From NCBI GenBank assembly GCA_016199985.1, contig JACQFQ010000002.1, positions 31,471 to 95,470 on the forward strand: a stretch of DNA of 64,000 nucleotides. The letters run 5' to 3'. Origin of the DNA: Verrucomicrobiota bacterium (GTDB taxonomy: Bacteria > Verrucomicrobiota > Verrucomicrobiia > Limisphaerales > UBA11320). The notes beneath the pieces are model-generated. The model saw only the letters and a list, made by a program, of their open reading frames with translations. It was not told the DNA's origin and did no database searches. Below, in pieces: positions 20,501 to 32,500 of the stretch; position 1 is the first letter of the stretch; the number at the start of each line of letters is the position of its first letter. Both the position numbers and the translations under genes were made by a program.

Positions 20501-23500
20501 AAAGTGAGCGCGCGAGATCAGAGTGATGATCCGTCGCATCTCACGGGACGATTCTCCATCGATATCCTCGACCCCGGGGGTGACAACAACCGGATGACCC
20601 TCGAGGAGGTCGCGGCGGGCCCGGAGCTGAGCCGACTCTTTGCGGTGTCGTTTGGCGGCGAAGCAGAGGTGAATCTGGCGTTGATCACCAGCTTCGGGGA
20701 CAACGCGGAGTTCCCCTCCATCCACACTGGCCTTCGCTTGGGTTGGGGATTCGGAAGCGGAGTGAATGACGAGCATCCGGAGTCCCCTCGGGTGAGCTTC
20801 GACCACGTTCAGCTCGATTTGGGTTCGTTCATGACCAAGTTTGTTCTGCCGATCGCGAAGACGGTGAACGACGTTTTGTCCCCCATCCGTCCGATCCTGG
20901 AGTTCCTTACGGATCCACTTCCGATTCTATCTGACTTCGAGCCATTGCGGGCGCAATTCGACAAGGACCACGACGGCGACGTCGATCTGTTGGACATTGC
21001 GGTCACACTGAATCCGGCTTCGTCCCAAACCGCGGACTTCATCAATTCCCTGGCGCAGCTGTCCCGCCTTGCCAAGCAACTCGCTCAACTCGATCCTGGC
21101 AATGGCCAGATGATGCTCGACTTTGGCAGCTTCGATATCGGGGGCAGCGTGGATCTCCGCAACGTGTTAGACCTCCTAAATGTCGATCCGCATGTCCAGC
21201 AGTTGGTGGGCACGATCGCCTCGCAGATCGCGGCGTTGAGCCTCAGTCCCGATCCAAAGAAGAAGGCGGTCTCCGGATCCTACGCCGGGTTCAAGACTCT
21301 CCCCGGAAAAGGCTTCCAGTTTCCGTTCATCGAACAGCCCAGCACGTTGTTCAATCTGCTTCTCGGCAAGCAAGTCACGCTACTCACGTATGACATGCCG
21401 ACTTTGTTCTTTGACGCGGGGTTCACGCAGATCATTCGCTTCCCGCCATTCCCGATTCTCGGCCTCAAATTGAGCGGAGGCGTGAGCGCTACGATCCACG
21501 TGGCCTTCGGGTATGACACGTACGGGTTGCAAAGCGGGAAACTTCTCGATGGGTTCTACGTCAGCGACACCGCGAATCCCGACGGGACTGGAGCGGATGT
21601 GGCCGAAGCGGTGGTGCGCGCGCGCATCGAGGCGTACGCAACCCTCGACGCGGGGTTCATATCGGCCTCAGTGGGCGGCGGAATATTTGGGGAGCTGAAG
21701 CTGAACTTGCATGACATCGATCCGGATGGGAACGGGCCCTTGAAGACGGACGGCAAGCTGAGGTTCAGCGAGATCCGCGCCAACCTGGCGAAAGGCGCGT
21801 TATGCTTGTTCGACTTCTCCGGGTCGATCACCGCCGCTCTGAAGGCCGAGATATCGGCGTTCGGGTTTTCGGACGAGTTCGAGTTGGCGTCGGCAACCCT
21901 GTACGAGTTCGATGACACTTGCGGGGTGGTCTACAACCCAGTGCTTGCCACGATTCTGCCCGACCGCACTTTGCGCCTGAACATGGGTCCCTACGCGGGT
22001 GAACGGGGTCCGGCGGAGAGCAGCCTTAACAGGGAGGATGGCGACGAGAATTTCACCGTTCGCTGGGAGGCGGCCGATGGGAGTGGCGACCCGAATGATT
22101 TCGACGGCGTTGTGGTTGAGGCCTTCGGCGATCGCGACAAGTTTCGGGCCGCTGATTTCGATCGAATCTACGCCGAAGGGGGCAAGGGGAAGGACACGAT
22201 CACGATTCGACCCGGGGTGAAGGCGCCGGTCCAGGTCTGGGGTGACTTTAATCCTCATTCGAAGGACGCGAGCGGCGCACGTCCGCCAGATGGCCGCCAG
22301 AATGACGAGGAGTGGTATGGCGACGACAACCTTTTCAGTAGCGACGGAGCCAGCGAGCTTCATGGCGGCCCAGGACGGGATCGCCTTACTGGCCGCGCCG
22401 GCAATGACAGACTGTTCGGCGACGAAGGGGATGACACTCTTCAAGGCGGAAAGGGGAACGACGAACTCTACGGGGGCGAGGGAACGGACATGCTACAAGG
22501 AGGCGATGGAGATGATCTCCTGATGGGCGGGAGCGGAAACGACAAGCTCTACGGCGGCGTTGGTTCGGATCGGCTTATCGGGGAGGCCGGGGATGACCAT
22601 CTGTTTGGCGATGACGGCAACGATATTCTGATCGGCGACTTTGGGTCCATCACCCTCGATGTCGGGCTACCCGCCCGGATCGTGACGGGATCTGCGGAGC
22701 CGGGAGGAGCAGACCGGTTGAGCGCCGGCAATGGCGACGATGTTCTCATCGGTGGCTCGGGTCCGGACACGCTTACCGGGGACGCGGGATCAGACATCCT
22801 GATCGGGGACGAGGGGACGGTGGAATTCCTCGCCGAGAATCTCACCACGGACTCGGGCATCGTACGCGTTGCGAGGCCCACTCTCGTCGCCAGCACGGCT
22901 CCCGCGATTGGGGACTCCGACACTCTTTCTGGCGGAGCGGATAACGACATTTTGCTCGGAGGCAACGGAGCCGGAGACAAAGGCGACACTCTGACGGGAG
23001 AGGGTGGCGACGATGTTCTGATCGGCGATCACGGATCGGTCAGGCTTAGCGGGGGTCAAGTCACGGAGGCGCAATCCTCGGATCCCGGGTTCGGCGGTCC
23101 GGATTCTTTGAACGGCGGTCCGGGGAACGACATTCTCATAGGTGGCGCGGGCGGAGATACGCTGACGGGAGATTTGGGCGCGAACGTTCTGATCGGGGAC
23201 TACGGTCAGGTGACGCTCGTGCAAGGCGCGGTGGTCGCCGCCCGCACAACGGATCCTGCCCCGGCGATTCAGGATCCTCTCATGGGCGATCGCCTTACCG
23301 GTGGTTCGTCGAACGATTTCCTTTTGGGCGGCGCTGGGAGCGACACCCTTACCGGAGCTGGCGGGAACGATGTGTTGATCGGCGACTACGGCACAATCAC
23401 CGTGACCTCGGGTGTGGTGACGGTCGAAGCCACGGATCCCACTTCCGGTGGCGCGGACGCGATCGATGGAGGCGCGGGCAACGATGTCATCTACGCCGGG

Positions 23501-26500
23501 GCCGGAGCGGACATCGAGGTCAGTGGCGGGGATGGCAATGATTTCATCGACGGTGGTCTTGGAAATGATCACCTCGACGCGGGGAACGGCGACGACACCG
23601 TGTATGGCGGAGACGGGGAGGATACCATCTTGGGCGGCGCCGGAGCAGACGTGATTTGGGGCGGCGCGGATGGAGATCGGATCGATGGAGGAGAAGGCCC
23701 GGGCGAGATTCATGGGGATGGGGGCAACGACATCATCGTTGGAGGATCCTCGCGAGACGTGATCGCCGGCGGCGATGGCCATGACACCCTCTCCGGATTG
23801 GGCGGGGACGATGTGATCGACGGTGACGCGGGGGAGGATCATCTCTTCGGCGGTGAGGGTCGTGACATCCTGCGCGGCGGCACTGAAGACGATCAACTCG
23901 ACGGCGGCGCGGGGAACGACGAACTATACGGGGATGAGGGCCACGACACCCTCGTTGGCGGCGAGGGCGACGATCTTTTGGTCGGCGGCGCCGGCAACGA
24001 CAGACTGAACGGCGGCGCGGGGAGCGACATTCTGTGGGGCGGATTCCAGAAGATCACCCAGGACCAGTTCCGGCTCGGCGCCAACGAACCCCGGGAATCC
24101 AAGTTTGAATTGCCCCCTCTTTACGACAGCGCCGATACGGTCAAGCACTTCGATGCCCAGAACCGCGAGATCACGCCTCCCTTGCTCACGCCACGCGCCG
24201 TGGGAGGCATCTCCATCGATGGCGATGAGATGGATGGTCTGGACACCCTTGAGGGCGGCGCCGGCTCCGATTTCCTTTTCGGTGGCGCGGACGCCGATTC
24301 TCTCCATGGCGGGAGCGAAACCGATCCCTCCCTCGATGGCAATCTAGACCAGGACTATCTGGACGGCGGCGCTGGCCAGGACAATCTCTTTGGCGGCGCG
24401 GGGGACGACGTTCTTCGCGGGGGCGCCAACAACGATATTCTCCATGGCGGCGCCGGGATCGATCAACTCTATGGGGAGAGCGGCGCCGATTATCTTTACG
24501 GCGACGAGGGGGACAGTAATGGCAGTCAGTTGGGGCAGCGCCTCTGGGGTGGCGATGGCGCCGATTACCTCTACGCGTATGCTCCAGGCTACCTCGGCGA
24601 CGAGACACCTGGCGACGAACTGCACGGCGGTTCCGGGAACGACAATGTTTATGGCAACATGCGCCAAGATTGGCTCTTCGGCGACAGCGGCAAGGACAAG
24701 CTCTCTGGCGATTATTTGCAGGGGCCTGACTACGCTCGCAGCACGGATGCCGCATTATTCGGCGCCGCTGATCAGCTGTATGGCGGGTCGGGGGAGGATG
24801 ACCTCTTTGGCGGAGGAGGCAACGACACCCTCTGGGGTGGCGAGGACTCCGACACGCTCGAAGGGCAGAACGGTTCTGACAAGCTCTATGGCGGATCGTG
24901 GATTGATTTCCTGATCCTCGATGTTCGAGCCGATTACGCTCCCAACGCCACGCCCGAACAATTCGACGGCCACGGCGGCAACCGACGGTTCGGCGACACG
25001 GCAGACGACAACGCCACCGATATCCTGGTCATTCAAGGCGATCAGGACAGGGACTCGCCCGTGGTTCCACACACCATCGACGACACCATCCTCCTCGCGC
25101 AGACTCCGACGGGACAACTCTGGGTCCAATACAACTTCGACATTCAGCGCAAGCCTCGAGTGATCGTTGCCAACTGGCGTCGCGCATCCGATGGGCGGCC
25201 TCTGGTCGAGCAATTCAAGATCGACGGCTTGGGAGGCAATGACCACATCGAGTTCCTTGATGCGGCTGCCGCTTTGGCCATGGGGCCCACGCAGGTCATC
25301 AGCGCGCTGGACCTGTCGCTTCTGACCTCCCGCAGCGATGATTGGGTGGGCGTCATGAACGGCGGACCTGGCAACGACACTCTCGTTGGTTCCGGCGCCC
25401 GCGATCGGATTGATGGCGGATCGGGCAGTGACACGCTGTTCGGCCTTGGGGGGGACGACCGGCTCTTTGCGGACGACGGCAGCGGCGATGGCGGCCCCAA
25501 CGACCACGATGTCCTCTTCGGCGGACAAGGGCATGACGACTTGCTGGGCGGCCCTGGGACGAACGAACTGTACGCCTGGTCCCACGATCCAGAACCGATG
25601 CTGACGCAGCTCGGGTTTTCCATCGGACAAGAGCCTGGCGCATCGTTGACCGGCAGCCTGGCCGCCCCCGCGTCGGGTCAACTTCGAGCCGACGCGCACT
25701 TCGCCCTCGGAATCGGCAACACGCCACCGGTTGGGGTGACCCTCACCGCGGCAGCGACCCTGAACAATCTGGTTGTGGGCGATGCCGCGGCATCCCGCGC
25801 CAATCTGATCGCGGACCTCAACGCGTCCCTTGCCAGTGTGGGCTTGGCGCCGACTGTGGTCGCTTCATTGGATGCCCAGAACCGCGTGCAGTTCACGACC
25901 CGTGGCGCTGCGGCGGGTCAATCGATCCGGCTTGTGATGACTCAGTTCGGTGTCTTCGTGGATCCTGATGCCACAAAACCGGCCAACCCCAACTACGGTG
26001 TGTTGTTTGATGACAGCGGCGATTATGCCGGCGCGTTCGACGAGCTCGGTCACGCGATTCCCGATGGGATCCTCGATGGCACGGTGAACAAGAAAGCTCG
26101 GGTTCTGGAGGACACTGGCCTCAACCGTGTTCTTGGGGGGATCAACCAGGATCAGCTCTACGGCGGCACTGGCTTGGACTTTCTGTATGGCTACGGCGGC
26201 GGCGACACTCTTCACCGCGCGGATGGCTCGACGTTTGAGTCGATGGACGGCGGGTTGGCCAGCGGGAGCAACGAGTGGAAGGACTACGCTCGGGCGACGG
26301 ACAAAGTCTGGTACTACGGTGGAACGAACCTCGACGACGAGATTCACGTCGATTTCGTAACCGAACCGGGCCTGCTTGGAGATCATCACCTGATCACTCG
26401 GCTGACCCGCAACGGCGACGCCTACTCGTTCGACGCCCAGGTTCAGCTCGACTTCCAAGCGAAGGACCAGGACGGGAACTTCATCTGGCGGCCAAACGAT

Positions 26501-29500
26501 CTTGTCTTCGACGCGGAGAAACGGAAGAACGTCAATCTGCGCGATCTCCAAACGCTGCTGCCGCCTGAGGGCGATTTCCTTGCCATCCTGATCGATACCT
26601 TTGGTGGCAACGATCGCGTTACCGTCGGACCCACAGTGACCAAGTCGGTGTGGATCGATGCGGGTCCTGGGGATGACGTGGTGCAGATCCGTTCCGGTCG
26701 CCCGATCCTGGTGGACGCCACCGAGGCCCCGAACCGCAACGATCAGCCGGGCGACGCCTTCAACCTGGGCACGATCAACGGGCACACCACATTCACAGGG
26801 CTCACGCTCGACAGTCCCACGGACGAGGACTGGTATCAGTTCACCCTGGCGGCGGCGCCCTTGAGTGGCGACACCCTGACGGTGGGAAGCTTGAGCGCCG
26901 ACGATATTCTTCGTCTCGAGATTCGAGACACCGCGGGCCATCTTTTGCAGAAACAGATCGAGGGTCATGGGCAAGTCTCGTTGGACCTCTCGAAGCTCGA
27001 TTCGGGCGCCAAGCCAGGCGCCACGCTCCCGCTCCGAGCCGGCGTGCCGTATCGCGTGCGAGTGAGTTCGGATCGGACTCCGACGATCTATGATCTGTCC
27101 GTCCGACTCATCAGCACGCCAGATCTGGCGGAGCCCAACGAGACCGCGGGAAGCGCGTACGAGCTCGTGGAGCTGCAGGGCACCGGGCGGGTGACCGGGC
27201 TCGCGCTCCAGAACCCAGCCGATCAGGATTGGTTCCGGTTCCAACTTCCTGTCGAGAATCCCGCGCAGCCCGACCTGCGCTCGAAGGCGGACCAAATCAG
27301 TTTGCTCCCGCATGTTGGCGACGCCGCGGCGTTCAAAGTGGAGTTGTATCGTGTTGGCGGCGCCACTCCTGTCCTGACAGCCGGCGCCGATGGCGTTCTC
27401 AAGTTGGGCGCTGTTGTGAACGGCGCTTACGACTTGAGCGGCGAGTTTCTGCTGAAGATTTCGCCCGCCTTGTCCAATGCCGCCCCGGCGTACTACGACC
27501 TGGACATCGCGGTGGGGACGCAATTCAAGGAGGCGGTGGACATGGCTCGCGTTGTTGTTCGGAACCTGAGCAGTCAGCGCAGCATTGTTCGCCGCGATGT
27601 CATCCTGGGAGGCGCGGGCAACGATGTGCTGTCAGGCGGCTCGGGGGAGGAATGGATCTTCGGCGGCAGCGGCAACGACGTGTTGAGCGGCGGGCTGGAT
27701 CACCAGGCGAGCGACCTGCTGTTTGGTGAAGGCGGGGATGACATCTTCCAGGTCGTGCCTGACTCGCTCCCGTTTATCCGAGGCACGACTCGCACGTTGG
27801 TCCCGACGCTGACGGATCTGTTCGTGGGCGGCGACGGGCAGGATCAAGTGCTGTTCCTGGGCGGCGATCTGGATCGGTTCAATCAGCCGGTGCCCGACTA
27901 CGTAGCCTTCCGATACAGCACCAAGGCTCACCGATACGAGTTCACCAGCCGAGTGTGGGACATCGCCAACCAGCGGTTCGTGACGAACGACGCTCACCAG
28001 TTCGAACAGCAGTTCCTGTTCTTCCAGGCGCGCGAGGTCGAGAGGACGGTCATCGACACGCGCGCGGGCAACGACGAGGTGCATGTCAACCCGGAGTTCC
28101 GACTGCCCACGCGTGACGACCTGGGTGAATGGGGCATTGCGGAGGGCGACTACCAACAGCGCGGCTTCCTGGGCGCCGTTGAGATCCGCGGCGGCGACGG
28201 CAACGACATTCTGTACGGCGGCGCACTCGATGACACCATCGACGGGGGCTCGGGTTCGGACTTCATTCTCGGCGGCGGCGGCGACGATCACATCCTGGGC
28301 AACGACGGCGACGACGTGCTGATCGGCAACGGATCCGCTCCCGACGCGACCACCACGCCGCCGGACCGGTTCGAGTTTGTAAGCCGCAACGGCCTCAACG
28401 GGCGGAACGATCAGTTCCAGTTCGCGTCCGACCTGGGCCCGATCAAGGCCGGCGCTCTTTTCGAAGGGTTGACCTTCAACTACGGGGACACAGGGGATTG
28501 GTATCTCATCAAGACTCCATCAGCGACGCGCCAATTCGGCGGCGCGCAGTCGGCGCTTGTCAATTTGGACATGGGATTGATCACGGTGAAAGATGCTCAA
28601 GGCGGGTCGATGCCCTCGCCCGACGTGTCCCTCTTCGCCGCGGTCGATCGCGATCCCACAGACCGACTGGCTGTGGAACCGGTTGAGTTCTTCGCCGGCG
28701 TGCCGGAGTATTATCTGCTTCATGTGACCAATCCTCTGGGCAACCTTCCATCGTCGGCCGCCTATACCGTGGCATTCTCCCCGGCGATCGGGCGGACGGT
28801 CGATGTGCCGAGCACTGAGGCTAACGTCGAGATCAATCCGCAGAATCCGACAGACCGGCCGGCCGCCATTTCCCTCGGCTACATCAACGAGAAGCGTGAC
28901 GATGATGTCCGTTATCCCGACATGATTGCGGCCGTGCAGGAGAATCTCGACACCGGCGAGAGTCTGGCCAGGATCCATTTTGGCGGCGCTGCGACGGGTC
29001 GGATCGACCTGCCGGATTCCGTCCTGACCCTGAGGATCCCCGGGCTGATTGTTTCCCAACTCGCGGACAAGCCGAAGGCGACCTTCGCTTCCGGTGGCGA
29101 TTATGACGGTGACGGGATCGAAGACATCGCGGTCTTGATCACGCGAACGGGCGCAACGGCGTACACGCAAGAGGGCGTTTACCTGGTCTTCGGCAGGCCC
29201 GGGACATGGACCGGGACCATCGACTTGGTCAAGGAGGCCGATGTCATCATTACCGGGCTGAAGGCGGGTGTGGGCTCGATCGCCAATGCCCGAAACATCA
29301 ACGGAGACATCAACGCCGCCACCCACTTTGCGTTCGACGATCTGCTGGTCGGCGACCCCGCCGCCAATGCGGTTTCCCTCTTCTACGGTCGGCCGCGCGC
29401 TGAGTGGCAGCAGCCCGCGTTCGTGCTTCCCAATGTCGATTTCACCGCTCCCGGAGGCGGGAGGGACGCCGAAGGCTTCATCCGCACTCCCGACAGTCCG

Positions 29501-32500
29501 GAGAACTTGTGGCACGTCCATAGCAACACCGGCCACACGGAGATTCTCCAGCGCCCCGGCCATACGTCCCCCTTCAGCCTCTATTTTGGCGACGACGCGA
29601 TCGGAGAATACAACTTCAACCTGGTCCGTGGCGGCATGGTTTCGCCAGAGATCGATCTCACTGGCGAGAGCGGGGCTGAACTTTCCTTCGCCTCCTATCT
29701 CGCGACGGAGGGGCTTGCAAAACTCGGCCAAGACAAGGATGTCGCCACGGTCCTTATCGAGACGGTCGGAAGTGGCGCCACCACGGCCATTTTGTCCAAC
29801 AAGAACGGTTTGGCCGATGGGACGGGGAACTGGGAGACCGTCAAGTTCAACCTCAAGGACTTTGTCGGACAGCGGATCCGGATTCACTTCGACTTCGACT
29901 CCAAGGATTATGCCCGCAACTATTTCCCTGGCTGGTACGTGGACGACGTCAGCGTTCGTCGTTTTCTCAGCGTGCAGAATCCCGCAAAGGGGATTCGATT
30001 GACCGGACCAGTCGGCTTGGGCGCCAGTGTCGCCTCCGTGGGCGATTTCGACGGGGATGGCGTGGCCGACTTTGCCGCCATGAGCCAGGGGAACGGAGTT
30101 GATTCAGGGCGCGTGTTTGTCGTCACGGGGCGCGCGAACCTTCCGACCGGAGTTCCGATAGCGAGCGCGGCCGCTTTGGATGCGACCGTAGCTCCGTTTC
30201 TCATCGGATACACTCTGCGGGGGCTGGGAGATGTGGACGGCGACGTGAGCGCCACGGGCCATCCTCTGGATGATTTTGTGGTCAGCGGACCTGATGTGCC
30301 GGGCCCGGATGCCAGTTACTTGTTTTTTGGCGGCAAAACCGGCGCGAAGTTGACGATTCCACTAGCGAACCTGGCGCCCGTCCTGGACCTCGATCACGAC
30401 CACAAGGATGACATCGCGGCCCTGGTCCTGGCCACGAGTCCCCAAGCCGATGCGAGCCAGGCGGCCAATCCGCTGCGTCGCCAGGTGGTGCAGGTGTTTT
30501 TGGGAGGGGATCAAGCCGATTTGATTGCCAGGTTCTCAACCGCGCCTGTGCCGGATCTGGAACTTGAAGCCGCTGAGCCAGGATACGCCACGAACGCACA
30601 GATCGAACCGGGGCGTTTCGCCGCTCTGGGCGACATGAACGGCGATGGTTTTGCTGACATCGCCTTGGCCGATGCTGTGGGAGGAACGGTGCACGTCTTC
30701 TTCGGAAGAGACCTTAGGCTGTCCGGTGCGGGGGCCGCGTCGGGCGAGTTCCGAGCGCTGGAGCGGTTTGACTTTCCCCTGGCGACACCGTTGCTCACCG
30801 TTTCAAGACCCTCAACCGGCATCGTGTTGCCGGAGCGCGCGGATCAGCCGATCTCTCTGGGAGGGGCCTCGGGTTGGACAGGGACCGCGACGAACCAACG
30901 GCTCGGTTCAACGGCGCAGAACCTGGGAGACATTAACGGCGATGGGTTCGACGACTTTCTCTTCGGCGCCGCGACACGATTCAGTTACATCCTCCTGGGC
31001 CCGGTTGAATCGAACTCGATCGAGTCGATCTCCAGCCGTGCGGACATCCTCGTCGACACCCAGAGCTTGGGCACGCCTGCCAGGCGGATGGGGGATGTGA
31101 ATGGGGACGGGATCAACGACCTTGTCTTCGTTTCCTTGGCGGGCGGCAGCGCCACGGTGCGGGTTGTGTTCGGAAGCGAACACCTGCCGCGCCAACTCGA
31201 CGCCTCAACTGTCGCGTCGTTCAGCAGGACTTTCGCGGCTGCCGGGCAGAACGTTGAGGCCTGGGTCTTGGATTGGAATGGGGATCGATCGCGTGATGGC
31301 CACCCCTACGCTGACATTCTTGTCGCGGCAGACATGGTTTACATCTTCTCCGGGGGGGAGAGCCTGGTGGCCAACCCGGTTCTCTTGAACAAACTGGACG
31401 TCATCGTCCGAGCCATCTCCAGCCCAGGTCTCCTCCTCAACCCAACGGTGCTTGTGCCGGGCGACATGAACGGCGACGGCTTGGATGATGTGCTTATTTA
31501 CGGCGCCGGCATTAATCCAACCCGCGTCCAGTTGTTCCTTGGCCGACGCAGCGTGGCCTCGAGCGAGCCAATCACAGCCGCCAAGCCGGACCCTTTGACC
31601 GCGACGCTGCAAGTGGACGAGTACGATACCAACGGCGACAACGGGATCGAACGAGGCGAAGGTTCCAACGTGGATGTCGTCTTCGAGACAGGGCGGTCGA
31701 TCCAAGGATTGTTTGCCGTGGGGGACCTGAATCACGATGGGACTGATGACTTCGCTTTGGTAGGGAGCGTGGAAACAGAGACCCAAGCGGGATTGCTCCT
31801 CTACGCCGGGTCGACGAGCTTCTGGGTGGATCGCCGCACCGACTTTGTCGATGGCGCCGCCGCCTTCCAGGTTCGACGGTACGCTGCGGGCATCCTGCAG
31901 GGGGGGCGGACGGTTTCCGGTCCGCTTGCTGTGACCGCTGGAGACTTGGACAACGATGGGAAGCCAGACCTGATCGTGGCCGAGTCGTATATCAGCCTGG
32001 GTAGCACGGTCGTTCCTGCGCCCGCCCGCGTCCTCGTCTTCCGGGACATCGCCAGCAAGAGCTCGTGGCTTTTCTCGGAGGCGCACGTCGTTCTGCAGAG
32101 CGACCAGGACCGAACCGCTTCCGATTTCCAGGGCCCCGGCGGCGGGCGATTCTTGAGTCTGCCGTCGACCCCGCGCCTCGACCTGGATCGGGATGGGTAC
32201 GACGATCTGCTCCTTGGGGAACCCTTCGCTGACACCCTTGCCCCCGTCCCCGCTGACCGCGCTGGTCGTGTGCATGCGGTCTATGGGTTGCCGAAGTTGC
32301 GGCCCTCCGACCTCCCTGCCGCGGGCGACCCCACCGAGTTAGGCAACACCAGCGTGACCGGCAGTGGCACTTACTTGGTGCAGCCCTCCGACGGTAAGCC
32401 GTTCCTCTGGGCGGATGAACTGGGCTCGGGCCAGAAGCAGAAGTGGTATCGTTTCACCACGCTGGGTGACGGCCAGTCCGGTGACCAGATCCGTCTGCTC

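Noticed and set aside
22358..24905. CRISPR-like or satellite periodicity in the DNA
   Set aside because: Periodicity follows codons of RTX nonapeptides; repeats are imperfect and there are no unique equal-length spacers.
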